This document shows positions 1-7,752 of a stretch of 64,000 bases of DNA, piece by piece. Both the position numbers and the translations under genes were made by a program. Source of the stretch: Armatimonadota bacterium (lineage in GTDB: Bacteria; Armatimonadota; Chthonomonadetes; Chthonomonadales; CAJBBX01); contig JAPLCQ010000030.1 in assembly GCA_026392115.1 (NCBI GenBank), positions 1-64,000 of the forward strand. Direction: 5' to 3'. The notes below the pieces were generated by a model that worked only from the letters and a program-made list of their open reading frames with translations, was not told where the DNA came from and did no database searches. How positions within the stretch are numbered: position 1 is the first letter of the stretch; each line of letters begins with the position of its first letter.

Positions 1-2
1 CC

Positions 3-92
3 GACAACGCCGTCCGCGGCGGGCGCAAGGTGGCCGCTCTGGACGAGCTGAAGCGGGCGCTGTTGCACCAGGCGTTCGAGGGCGGACTGTGA
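3..92 (+). CDS. hsdS: C-terminal end of a type I restriction specificity subunit (HsdS), 5' truncated by the window
   Basis: An open frame enters from the left edge and stops with TGA at 90-92. Its last residues, LKRALLHQAFEGGL, resemble the conserved C-terminal tail of type I specificity subunits, where the final coiled-coil helix ends in an L-x-x-x-L-L-x-x-A-F-x-G-x-L pattern. HsdS recognises the DNA target and bridges the HsdM and HsdR subunits. The identification fits the hsdR gene 1 kb downstream on the same strand. Only 29 residues are visible, so the call rests on the tail motif and context. The 3' end of this gene is partly duplicated immediately downstream. Confidence 0.55.
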   Translation, partial: DNAVRGGRKVAALDELKRALLHQAFEGGL

Positions 93-101
93 GCCGACGC
101 T

Positions 102-149
102 GTTGACGCCGTTGACGTGGCTGTCGACAACGGCGTCAACGGTGTCAAC
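102..149. repeat. Imperfect inverted GTTGAC/GTCAAC nonamer tract
   Basis: GTTGAC occurs at 102 and 111 and its complement GTCAAC at 135 and 144, each pair spaced exactly 9 nt, around a central GTCGAC at 123. The arms form an imperfect palindrome of about 22 bp with roughly three mismatches. A decayed copy of the same arrangement follows in the duplicated unit (GTTGGC 241, GTTGAC 250, GTCGAC 262). Possible roles are a protein-binding site, an RNA hairpin after hsdS, or a recombination hotspot. None is demonstrated. Confidence 0.6.
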
Positions 150-299
150 GCCGTCTGCGGCGGGCGCACGGGCCGCTCTGGACGAGCTGAAGCGGGCGCT
201 GCTGCACCGGGCGTTCGAGGGCGGGCTGTGAGCCGACGCTGTTGGCGCCGTTGACGTGGCTGTCGACAACGGCGTCAGTTCGGCCAAGGAGGGGTGGCT

Positions 300-1058
300 A
301 TGCCTGAGCTCTTCGACAAGAGCGGCGGATTCCGCAAGCTGCATGCGTTCACGCTGGCCACGATCGTCCAGCTTGAGACGCTTCGCTACTGCCGGCGCTT
401 CCTCACTCGGGACCCGCACGAGGCGGCCACGAGGTTCTTTGACCCGCAGGGCCGGCAGTACGACCAGATGACCCAGGCCGCGCGGAGCGGGCGGCAGAAC
501 ATCATTGAGGGCTCTGAGAGGGCCGCGACCTCGAAGGACACCGAGATGCGCCTCACCGACGTGGCTCGCGCCAGTCTGGGGGAGCTGCGCGGCGACTACG
601 AGATGGTGATCCTCGCCAAGGGCCGCCTCCCCTGGTCGGCCTTCTCGACCGAGGCGCGGGCCGTGAACGCGGTCTCGCTGGACGATGCCGGGTTCACCGA
701 GGACGCCGTACACGAGTCTGCCAAGCATGTTCTGGCGCAGCGCGCGAAGTACGCCCCGTGGCTTGACAGCGACGACGACCTGGTGGTGGCCAACACCATG
801 CTGATCATTATAGGCCGGGCGATGACGATGCTCAAGCGGCTGATCGCGGCGCAGGGCGAGGCCTTCGAGCAGAGCGGCGGCTTCAGCGAGAGGCTCACGG
901 CCGTGCGCCTGGAGGCGCGCGAAGCGGCCCGCGGCGGCGGCCCGGAGTGCCCGGCCTGCGGCAAGCCTATGCGCCGCCGGCAATCGGCCAAGGGGGAGTT
1001 CTGGGGCTGCGGCGCCTATCCGGAGTGCAAAGGAACGAGAGCGATATCACCCGAGTGA
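300..1058 (+). CDS. Four-helix-bundle protein with C-terminal zinc ribbon, type I RM locus accessory protein
   Basis: The product (252 aa) starts with a segment like the four-helix-bundle S23/IVP family. It has long amphipathic helices, including the sequence GRQNIIEGSERA near residue 65, which resembles the Q-x-x-x-S-x-x-x-x-N-I-x-E-G pattern of that family. The C-terminus (about residues 218-248) carries CPACGKPMRRR and CGAYPECKG, a four-cysteine ribbon like those of topoisomerase I. Such proteins with a suffix domain are known from type I restriction loci, but their role is not established. The ATG at 300 is preferred over GTG 294 because AAGGAGG at 286-292 is then correctly spaced. The gene sits between hsdS and hsdR on the same strand, so a role in regulating or assembling the RM complex is plausible but inferred. 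Confidence 0.75.
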   Translation: MPELFDKSGGFRKLHAFTLATIVQLETLRYCRRFLTRDPHEAATRFFDPQGRQYDQMTQAARSGRQNIIEGSERAATSKDTEMRLTDVARASLGELRGDYEMVILAKGRLPWSAFSTEARAVNAVSLDDAGFTEDAVHESAKHVLAQRAKYAPWLDSDDDLVVANTMLIIIGRAMTMLKRLIAAQGEAFEQSGGFSERLTAVRLEAREAARGGGPECPACGKPMRRRQSAKGEFWGCGAYPECKGTRAISPE

Positions 1059-1082
1059 CTGGCTTGAAACCATGACATTACT

Positions 1083-1106
1083 GTCAACAAAGTCAATACG
1101 GTCAAA
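1083..1106. repeat. Three GTCAA-N4 nonamer repeats just upstream of hsdR
   Basis: GTCAAC at 1083, GTCAAT at 1092 and GTCAAA at 1101 form three direct repeats at an exact 9-nt period. They end 12 bp before the hsdR start codon, which lacks an obvious Shine-Dalgarno sequence. The motif and the period match the tract after hsdS at 102-149, so the same element flanks both ends of the intervening gene. A regulator-binding site controlling hsdR is the simplest hypothesis. Confidence 0.55.
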
Positions 1107-1118
1107 TGCAGACCACCC

Positions 1119-3596
1119 ATGAACGAGGCCGAGACCCGCGCCGAGCATATCGATCCGGCCCTGCGCGCCGCCGGATGGGGTGTCGTTGAGGGTAGCCGCG
1201 TACTGCGCGAGTACGCCATCACGCCCGGTCGAATCGAGCGGCGCGGCAAGCGCGGCAAGGGCCTTACCGCCGACTACGTGCTGGTCCACCGCAACCGGAA
1301 GCTGGCCGTGGTGGAGGCCAAGGCCTGGGACAAGCCCCTGACCGAGGGGCTCGGCCAGGCCAAGGAGTACGCCGCCAAGATGGGCGTGCGGTTCGCCTAC
1401 GCCACCAACGGCCGGGGCGTCTACCGGGCCGACGTGTCGCCCGCCGCGGCCGCCGGGCCACACGAGGGCGAGATCGGCGCCTACCCGTCGCCGGACGAGC
1501 TCTGGGACCTGACCTTCGGCGAGGAGAACGCCTGGCGCGACCGGTTCGCCGCCGTGCCCTTCGAGGACAAGGGCGGCTCCCATCCCAGCCGCTACTACCA
1601 GGAGACCGCCGTCGAGCGCGTCATGGAGGCCGTCGCCGCCGGTCGCAAGCGCCTGCTGCTCACGCTGGCCACCGGCACGGGGAAGACCTTCATCGCGTTC
1701 CAGGTCGCCTGGAAGCTCTTCCAGAGCCGCTGGAACCTGGGCGAGAAGCCCGACCGGCGGTCCCGCATCCTTTTCCTTGCCGACCGCAACGTCCTGGCCG
1801 ACCAGGCCTACAACGCCTTCTCGGCCTTCGCCGAGGACGCCATGGTCCGCATCAGTCCCGACGCCATCCGCAAGAAGGGCAAGGTCCCGAAGAACGGCAG
1901 CCTCTTCTTCACCATCTTCCAGACGTTCATGACCAGTCCCAGGCCGGGCGAGGAGCCGACGCCCATCTTCGGCGACTACCCGCCCGACTTCTTCGACTTC
2001 ATCGTCATCGACGAGTGCCACCGGGGTGGGGCCAACGACGAGAGCGCCTGGCGCGCCATCATGGACTACTTCGCGCCGGCCGTGCAGATGGGCATGACGG
2101 CAACCCCCAGGGACGACGAGAACGCCAACACCTACGCCTACTTCGGCGAGCCGGTCTTTGTCTACTCGCTGAAGGAGGGCATCAACGACGGCTTCCTGAC
2201 GCCCTTCCGCGTGAAGCAGATCTCGACCACGCTGGACGATTACGTCTACACGCCGGACGACACGATCATCGAGGGCGAGATCGAGGAGCGCAAGCGGTAC
2301 GAAGAGACCGACTTCAACCGGATCATCGAGATCATGGAGCGCGAAGCCTTCCGCGTCCGGCTCTTCATGGAGCAGATCGAGCCCATGGAGAAGACGCTGG
2401 TCTTCTGCGCCATGCAGGACCACGCGCTGGCCGTGCGCGACCTGGTGAACCAGATGAAGCGCGTCGCCGACCCCGGCTACTGCCGGCGCGTCACCGCCAA
2501 TGACGGCGAACTGGGTGAGCAGCACCTCCGCGACTTCCAGGACAACGAGAAGACGATCCCGACCATCCTGACCACGTCGCAGAAGCTCGCCACGGGCGTC
2601 GACGCCCGCAACGTCCGGAGCATTGTGCTCATGCGGCCGGTGAAGTCCATGATCGAGTTCAAGCAGATCATCGGTCGCGGCACGCGCTTGTACGACGGCA
2701 AGGACTTCTTCACCATCATCGACTTCGTGAAGGCCCACCACCACTTCGCGGACCCCGAGTGGGACGGCGACGCGTTGCCGCCTGACCCTTGCCCCAAGTG
2801 CGGCAGCCTTCCGTGCGAATGCCCGCCGAACCCGCCCTGCGCGGTCTGCGGCCAGGCCCCGTGCGTCTGCCCGCCGGAGCCCTGCCCGGAGTGCGGCCAA
2901 TCGCCCTGCGTCTGCCCCCGTCCGCCATGCCCCGACTGCGGCCAGTCGCCGTGCATCTGCGAACCCGACCCGTGCCCGAGGTGCGGCAAGACTCCTTGCG
3001 CCTGCCCCAGGCGCACCCGCATCCGGCTGGCCGACGGCAAGGAGCGGAGCATCCAGAGCATGATGGCCACGAGCTTCTGGCATCCCGACGGCACGCCCAT
3101 GTCGGCCCAGCAGTTCATGGAGGCGCTCTTCGGCAGGCTGCCCGAGCTCTTCAAGGACGAGGCGGAGTTGCGCGCCCTATGGAGCGTGCCGGACACCCGG
3201 GCCAAGCTGCTGGATGGGCTAGCGGAGATGGGCTTCGGCGGCCCGCAACTGGCCGAGATGCAGAAGATCATCTATGCCGAGAAGAGCGACATCTACGACG
3301 TGCTGGCCAACGTGGCCTACGCCCTGCCGCCGGTGGCTCGCGTGGTCCGCGCCGATAACGCGAGGACGCACCTGCACTCGGGCTTTACAGAGAAGCAGCG
3401 GGAGTTCCTGGACTTCGTGCTCATCCACTACACGGACCACGGCGTCGAGGAGCTGGCCCAGGCGAAGTTGGGCCCGCTCCTCAAGCTGAAGTACCACGAC
3501 TCGATCACCGACGCCCTGGCCGACCTCGGCACGGCCCCCGAAGTCGCGGGCCTCTTCAGCGGCTTCCAGAAGTACCTCTACCCGGCAGCCCCATAG
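1119..3596 (+). CDS. hsdR: Type I restriction enzyme R subunit with five cysteine-knuckle repeats
   Basis: HsdR is the ATP-driven translocase and nuclease of type I restriction systems. The N-terminal nuclease shows the PD-(D/E)xK pattern as D52 and ExK at 66-68. Walker A (ATGTGKT) lies near residues 184-190, the Walker B motif is DECH at 298-301, followed by TATPRD near 327 and GRGTR near 519. The C-terminal region after about residue 640 resembles the EcoEI-type R-subunit C-terminal domain. The 825-aa length is normal for this class. Unusually, residues about 557-632 contain five tandem units of about 15 residues of the form CPxCGxxPCxC, giving 20 cysteines between the helicase and the C-terminal domain. 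These look like zinc knuckles. The hsdM gene would be expected to the left, outside the window. Confidence 0.93.
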   Translation: MNEAETRAEHIDPALRAAGWGVVEGSRVLREYAITPGRIERRGKRGKGLTADYVLVHRNRKLAVVEAKAWDKPLTEGLGQAKEYAAKMGVRFAYATNGRGVYRADVSPAAAAGPHEGEIGAYPSPDELWDLTFGEENAWRDRFAAVPFEDKGGSHPSRYYQETAVERVMEAVAAGRKRLLLTLATGTGKTFIAFQVAWKLFQSRWNLGEKPDRRSRILFLADRNVLADQAYNAFSAFAEDAMVRISPDAIRKKGKVPKNGSLFFTIFQTFMTSPRPGEEPTPIFGDYPPDFFDFIVIDECHRGGANDESAWRAIMDYFAPAVQMGMTATPRDDENANTYAYFGEPVFVYSLKEGINDGFLTPFRVKQISTTLDDYVYTPDDTIIEGEIEERKRYEETDFNRIIEIMEREAFRVRLFMEQIEPMEKTLVFCAMQDHALAVRDLVNQMKRVADPGYCRRVTANDGELGEQHLRDFQDNEKTIPTILTTSQKLATGVDARNVRSIVLMRPVKSMIEFKQIIGRGTRLYDGKDFFTIIDFVKAHHHFADPEWDGDALPPDPCPKCGSLPCECPPNPPCAVCGQAPCVCPPEPCPECGQSPCVCPRPPCPDCGQSPCICEPDPCPRCGKTPCACPRRTRIRLADGKERSIQSMMATSFWHPDGTPMSAQQFMEALFGRLPELFKDEAELRALWSVPDTRAKLLDGLAEMGFGGPQLAEMQKIIYAEKSDIYDVLANVAYALPPVARVVRADNARTHLHSGFTEKQREFLDFVLIHYTDHGVEELAQAKLGPLLKLKYHDSITDALADLGTAPEVAGLFSGFQKYLYPAAP

Positions 3597-3612
3597 CCCG
3601 AGCCGCCGCGCC

Positions 3613-4626
3613 CTATTGCCCCTGCAGCACCTCGATCATGGCGGCGATGTTGGCCGGCTTGGCGTCGGCGGGGATGGCGTGGGCCGGGGAGACGATGAGG
3701 CCGCCGTCCTTGCCGACGACCTCGATCAGGCGCCGCACCTCGGCCTTCACCTCGTCGGGCGTGCCGTACGGCAGGCCGCGCTGGGTGCTGACGCCTCCGA
3801 AGAAGGTCAAATCCTTGCCGAACTCGCGCTTGGCTTCGGCCACGTCGATGACCTCGGGCTGGAACGGGTTGAAGCAGTCCAAGCCGATCTCGATGAGGTC
3901 CGGGAAGAGCTGGGTGCATTTGCCGCACGAGTGGATGAAGACGAACTTGCCGCGGGCCTTCACCGCCGCGTACATCTGCGCAACGCGCGGGCGGATGAAC
4001 TCGCGCCAGAGCTTGAGGCCCATCTGGATGCCGGTCTGCGAGCCCCAGTCATCACCGAACATCATGGCGTCGATGTCATGGGCGCAGGCGTGCTCGATGA
4101 TGCGCAGGTTGTACTCGAGGATGCGGTCCAGCAGGGCGTTGGCGAAGGCCTTGTCGCTGACCATGGCCATCAGGATGGTCTCCATCCCGGCCAGCGTCCA
4201 GGCGCGCTCATAGAGGCTGAAGCCCAGGTCGGCCACCACGAACTGGTCGGTGCGCACGCCGTCCGGCCTGATGACGGTGTCGTAGTAGTCGAACCGGGTC
4301 GGGTCGTCGGGGTCCGGCACGAACAGCGTGTCCAGCGTGTCGGGCGCGACCACCTGGTTGCAGACGATTCCGATGTCCTTGTCGATGGAGCGGTTCCACT
4401 GCACGCCCCACTCGTCTTCCCAGGTGCAGCAGTCGCCCTCCTTCCAGGCATCCCTGCCGGTGGTGCCCATGGTGGCAAGGGCATTGCCCAGCTTGCTGAC
4501 GAAGAATGGGTCCTGGAGGTAGGTGGCGGTGGCGGCCTGGGCAGGCAGGGTGAACCCGATGTGGTACGGGGTCTTGTCGGGCTGCCGATGGGCCAGGGAC
4601 GCACGGACTCGCTCGCGGTTGGTCAT
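3613..4626 (-). CDS. Uroporphyrinogen-decarboxylase-family (MtaA/CmuA-like) protein
   Basis: The 337-aa product has a URO-D type TIM barrel, with PDKTPYHIGF near the N-terminus, HSCGKC in the second half and GGVSTQRGLPYGTP near the C-terminus. The histidine/cysteine motif is the kind used for zinc in corrinoid methyltransferases of this superfamily. The RPPxWxMRQAGR signature of true heme-pathway UroD is missing, so a heme role is unlikely. Family members of this kind are frequent, functionally unassigned neighbours of sugar genes. The ATG at 4626 is chosen because TGAGGAA precedes it at good spacing; GTG 4638 is an alternative. It is divergent from the SSS symporter and converges on hsdR. 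A related gene lies at 12108-13214. Confidence 0.82.
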   Translation of the reverse strand: MTNRERVRASLAHRQPDKTPYHIGFTLPAQAATATYLQDPFFVSKLGNALATMGTTGRDAWKEGDCCTWEDEWGVQWNRSIDKDIGIVCNQVVAPDTLDTLFVPDPDDPTRFDYYDTVIRPDGVRTDQFVVADLGFSLYERAWTLAGMETILMAMVSDKAFANALLDRILEYNLRIIEHACAHDIDAMMFGDDWGSQTGIQMGLKLWREFIRPRVAQMYAAVKARGKFVFIHSCGKCTQLFPDLIEIGLDCFNPFQPEVIDVAEAKREFGKDLTFFGGVSTQRGLPYGTPDEVKAEVRRLIEVVGKDGGLIVSPAHAIPADAKPANIAAMIEVLQGQ

Positions 4627-4696
4627 GCCGTTCCTCACAATAGCGGAGATGGGCGCTGCGGCCGCCCGCCGTTACGCCCTAGATGCGACGCCCAGC

Positions 4697-4762
4697 CCCC
4701 GGAATCCTGCCGGCAGGACTCCCGGGGCCGACCGGCGAACTACCGAGCGGCGCCGGGCGCCG
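4697..4762. promoter_or_regulatory. Two palindromes in the divergent URO-D/symporter intergenic region
   Basis: TCCTGCCGGCAGGA at 4705-4718 is a perfect 14-bp palindrome, with further complementary CCCCGG and CCGGGG arms at 4697-4702 and 4722-4727. A second perfect palindrome, CGGCGCC-G-GGCGCCG, lies at 4748-4762. Both sit in the 164-bp gap between divergent starts at 4626 and 4791, where an operator for the two transcripts would be expected. No clear -35/-10 pair was found. The assignment is an inference from symmetry and position. Confidence 0.4.
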
Positions 4763-4790
4763 TAGCGCATCGAAAGGGGCGATCCGCGGC

Positions 4791-6509
4791 ATGGGTCTAG
4801 CGGTTGACGGGCTGATCATCGTTCTCTACTTTGTGGCGATCTCGGCGATCGGCCTCACCATGGGTCGCCGCGAGAAGAGCCTGCACGACTTCGCGTTGGG
4901 CGGGCGGCAGGTGCCCTGGTGGGCCGTCATGGCCTCCATCATCGCCGCGGAGACCAGCGCCGCGACCTTCCTCGGGGCGCCGGGCGAGGGGTTCGACAAG
5001 CGGAGCCTGGCCTACGTGCAGCTGGTGATGGGCCTCATCATCGGCCGCTTCATCGTCGGTTTCGCCTTCCTGAAGCCCTACTACCGGTACAAGGTCTACA
5101 CCGTGTACGACTACCTGGCGATCCGGTTCGGCCAGACGACCAAGAACTACGTCTCCGCCCTCTTCCTCGTCATGCGGACGCTGGCGTCGGGCACGCGGCT
5201 CTTCGTGCCGTCGCTGGTCATGGTGCTGGCGTGGCGCATGTTCGCCGGCGGCGACGTACGGTTCCACCAGGGCGCCGTCACCTCGGTGCAGCCCTACATG
5301 GTGGCCATCGTGACGCTCACCATCCTCACCTGCATCTACACGGCCTTGGGCGGCATCAAGGCGGTCATCTGGACCGACGTGGTTCAGGCCTGCCTCATGT
5401 TCGGCGCCGCGCTGCTGGCCGTCGGGACGCTGATCCACAACGTGGGCGGCCTGGGCGAGGTGGTCAAGGCAGTGCCCGCCATGGGGCGCATCGAGGGCTA
5501 CTTCCTCACGGGCTTCGAGCCCGACAAGATCGCCGCCTGGCGCGAGGCGAACCATCTGACCGCCATGGGCGCGTGGGACTACGTGAAACTCGTCGTCGCC
5601 GGCGACTACACGCTCTTCTCGGCCCTGATCGCCACCACGCTGATGAACATGGCCGCATTCGGCACCGACCAGGATATGGTCCAACGCCTGCTGACCGCCG
5701 AAACGCACAAGAAGGCGCGCCGAAGCCTCATCACCGCGGCCTTCATGGACGTGCCCATCGCCGCCACATTCACCTTCATCGGCATCCTCCTTTATGTCTA
5801 CTATCTGAAGGATCCCACCTACAAGCCCGTGGCGAACTCGGACGTGTTCGGCTCCTACATCCTCAACGTCATGCCCGTGGGCGTGCGGGGGCTGGTGCTG
5901 GCCGGCGTCTTCGCCACGGCCATGGGCTCGCTCTCGGCGGCGCTCAACGCCCTGGCCACCAGCGCGACCAACGACTGGTACATCCCCTACTTCGCCCGCC
6001 GCAGCGGCGAGGAGGCCCACGTCCGCGCCGCCCGGGTCTTCACGGTGGTTTTCGCGGCCCTCATGGCGCTCATCGCCGTCGCCTTCGCCTACGCCAAGGT
6101 GACCGACCCCAACGTGCGCATCATCCCGGTTGTGCTGGGCATCGCCGGGTTCATCCTGGGCCCCATGCTCGGGGTCTTCCTCATAGGCATGTTCACCAAG
6201 GGCCGCGGGTCCGACCTCGGGAACGTGATCGCCATCACCTGCGGGCTGGTCGCCACGGTGGTCTGCGGCGACCTGCATGTGACCATCGCCAACGGCGTGG
6301 CGGGCCTGCTGGGCCAGACGGTCACATTCGTTCGGCCCGACTGGCTGCCCAAGGTCTCGTTCACCTGGTTCGCCATGCTGGGAGCCGTGGTGGTCTTCAC
6401 CGTGGGTGTGCTCTTCCCGACGCCGCGGAAGTCGCTCGAAATGGCCGAGCGCCGGGCCGCCGAGGCCGACGGCGGCGAGGACCGACCCCTGGCCCTGCGC
6501 CAGGAGTAA
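4791..6509 (+). CDS. Sodium/solute symporter (SSS family)
   Basis: The 572-aa integral membrane protein begins directly in a transmembrane helix and has about 13 hydrophobic segments. The early motif GRREKSLHDFALGGRQVPWW and the following AETSAATFLGAPGEG are typical of the SSS family (TC 2.A.21), which imports sugars, organic acids or other solutes with sodium. ATG 4791 is chosen because translation then starts immediately before the first helix and a purine-rich GAAAGGGG precedes it. An upstream in-frame start at 4683 would add an Arg/Pro-rich extension unlike the family. It is followed after 13 bp by the beta-helix gene and then a lyase-like gene. The likely substrate is therefore a mono- or oligosaccharide or uronate released by them, which is an inference. 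Confidence 0.9.
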   Translation: MGLAVDGLIIVLYFVAISAIGLTMGRREKSLHDFALGGRQVPWWAVMASIIAAETSAATFLGAPGEGFDKRSLAYVQLVMGLIIGRFIVGFAFLKPYYRYKVYTVYDYLAIRFGQTTKNYVSALFLVMRTLASGTRLFVPSLVMVLAWRMFAGGDVRFHQGAVTSVQPYMVAIVTLTILTCIYTALGGIKAVIWTDVVQACLMFGAALLAVGTLIHNVGGLGEVVKAVPAMGRIEGYFLTGFEPDKIAAWREANHLTAMGAWDYVKLVVAGDYTLFSALIATTLMNMAAFGTDQDMVQRLLTAETHKKARRSLITAAFMDVPIAATFTFIGILLYVYYLKDPTYKPVANSDVFGSYILNVMPVGVRGLVLAGVFATAMGSLSAALNALATSATNDWYIPYFARRSGEEAHVRAARVFTVVFAALMALIAVAFAYAKVTDPNVRIIPVVLGIAGFILGPMLGVFLIGMFTKGRGSDLGNVIAITCGLVATVVCGDLHVTIANGVAGLLGQTVTFVRPDWLPKVSFTWFAMLGAVVVFTVGVLFPTPRKSLEMAERRAAEADGGEDRPLALRQE

Positions 6510-6522
6510 CAGGAGAAGACCC

Positions 6523-7752
6523 ATGCGCCTGACGCCCCTACCGGCCGCCATCGCTCTCGCCGTCCTCGCGGCGCCCGCCGCCCGGCCCGCGCCCGCCGCA
6601 CCCGCCACGGCGATCGACGTCCGCCAGTACGGCGCCAGGGGCGACGGCAAGGCCGACGACGCCCCGGCCTTTCTGGCGGCCATCGCCCGGGCCGCGGCGG
6701 CGAAGGTCCCTGTCACCGTGCCCATGGGCGTCTATCGCCTGGGCAAGCCCCTGGTCCTGGGCTCCGTGGCGCTCTGCGGACCTCCCGGCGGCGCCTGGAA
6801 CGCCGATATCGACACCATGCCCGTGCTGGAGCCGTCGCACCGCGACAAGCCCTGCGTCACCATGGGCGCCGGGGCCGGCCTCAAGGGCATCTGCATCCGC
6901 TACAAGTGGCAGGCCGAGCCGACATCGGGCCCCGCCGCCGTGCTGGTCACCGGCATCGGCGCCTACATCAGCGGCGTCAAGATCATGTATCCGTGGGACG
7001 GCATCATGACCGACGGCGTCAACAACGTGGGCCGCCTGCACATCGAGAACGTCTTCATGGTCTCGCCCCGGAACGTGGGCGTACGCGTCACCGGCACCTG
7101 GGACGTGCCCAGCCTTCGCAATGTGGAGGTCTGGAACGCCGGACCCGTGCCGCGCGGACTGAACAAGGGCATCGGCTTCGACCTGGGCAAGAACGACCTG
7201 ATCCGCCTGACCGACTGCTTCGCCTTCGCCATGCAGACGGGCTTCCTGCTGCGCGACAAGATACCGGGCTGCAAGATCGAGGGCGGCACATGGGGAACCA
7301 TGACCAACTGCGCCACCGACTACTGCGGCTACGGTCTGGTGGTCGAGGGCGACAACACCGTCAGCGTCAGCGGCGGCACCTTCTGGGACCACGCCGAGAG
7401 CCTCGTCGTGAAGGGAGCCGCCCGCGTGCGCATGGCCGGCGCCGAGTTCCGCTCCAACGGCGCGCCAGCCGTCAAGGTGCTCACCGCCGACCACGTCGCC
7501 CTCTCCGGCTGCTCCATCCTGCGGCCGATGAAGGAGTACAAGACCCCAACCATCCTGCTGGAGGGCGGACGAACGATTCTCAGCGGCAACCGCATCGACG
7601 GCTGGGGCGTGGGCATCCGCGTGAACGGCGCGGCCTCGCTCACCGCCACGGGCAATGACCTGGAGACCCACGGCTCGCCGCTCTTAGAAGACCGCCATAC
7701 CGCGGGCGGCGCCGTGCGCACCGACATCCCGCCCCAAGAGACCCGCCCATGA
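6523..7752 (+). CDS. Secreted right-handed beta-helix (pectate-lyase-3/GH28-like) protein
   Basis: The 409-aa product has an N-terminal signal peptide ending in an Ala/Pro-rich stretch. Immediately after it comes DVRQYGARGDGKADD, the N-terminal signature of the pectate lyase 3 / GH28-like beta-helix superfamily. Short repeating strands with Gly and Asn follow to the C-terminus, as expected for a parallel beta-helix. AGGAGAAG at 6511-6518 positions the ATG at 6523. No GH28 catalytic Asp triad was recognised, so lyase, hydrolase or a non-catalytic binding role remain open. The stop overlaps the next start by 4 bp, so it is translationally coupled to the heparinase-like gene. Confidence 0.8.
   Translation: MRLTPLPAAIALAVLAAPAARPAPAAPATAIDVRQYGARGDGKADDAPAFLAAIARAAAAKVPVTVPMGVYRLGKPLVLGSVALCGPPGGAWNADIDTMPVLEPSHRDKPCVTMGAGAGLKGICIRYKWQAEPTSGPAAVLVTGIGAYISGVKIMYPWDGIMTDGVNNVGRLHIENVFMVSPRNVGVRVTGTWDVPSLRNVEVWNAGPVPRGLNKGIGFDLGKNDLIRLTDCFAFAMQTGFLLRDKIPGCKIEGGTWGTMTNCATDYCGYGLVVEGDNTVSVSGGTFWDHAESLVVKGAARVRMAGAEFRSNGAPAVKVLTADHVALSGCSILRPMKEYKTPTILLEGGRTILSGNRIDGWGVGIRVNGAASLTATGNDLETHGSPLLEDRHTAGGAVRTDIPPQETRP

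Larger units (their letters stand above)
1..278 (+). repeat. 139-bp-period tandem duplication of the hsdS 3' end
   Basis: The segment from about 10 to 135 recurs at about 148-275. The stop codon TGAGCCGACGCTGTT lies at 90 and again at 229, giving a period of 139 bp. The second copy carries a 2-bp deletion near 167 and several substitutions. The period is not a multiple of three, so the second copy cannot extend the first reading frame and appears to be a non-coding relic. It preserves the codons for the LDELKRALL tail. Nothing else is seen between 93 and 299 apart from the nonamer tracts listed separately. Confidence 0.8.

Noticed and set aside
1047-3083. A 678-codon open frame on the minus strand across hsdR
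   Set aside because: It is antisense to the clearly conserved hsdR and its translation is low-complexity Arg/Ala/Gly/Val/Asp text typical of GC-rich shadow frames.
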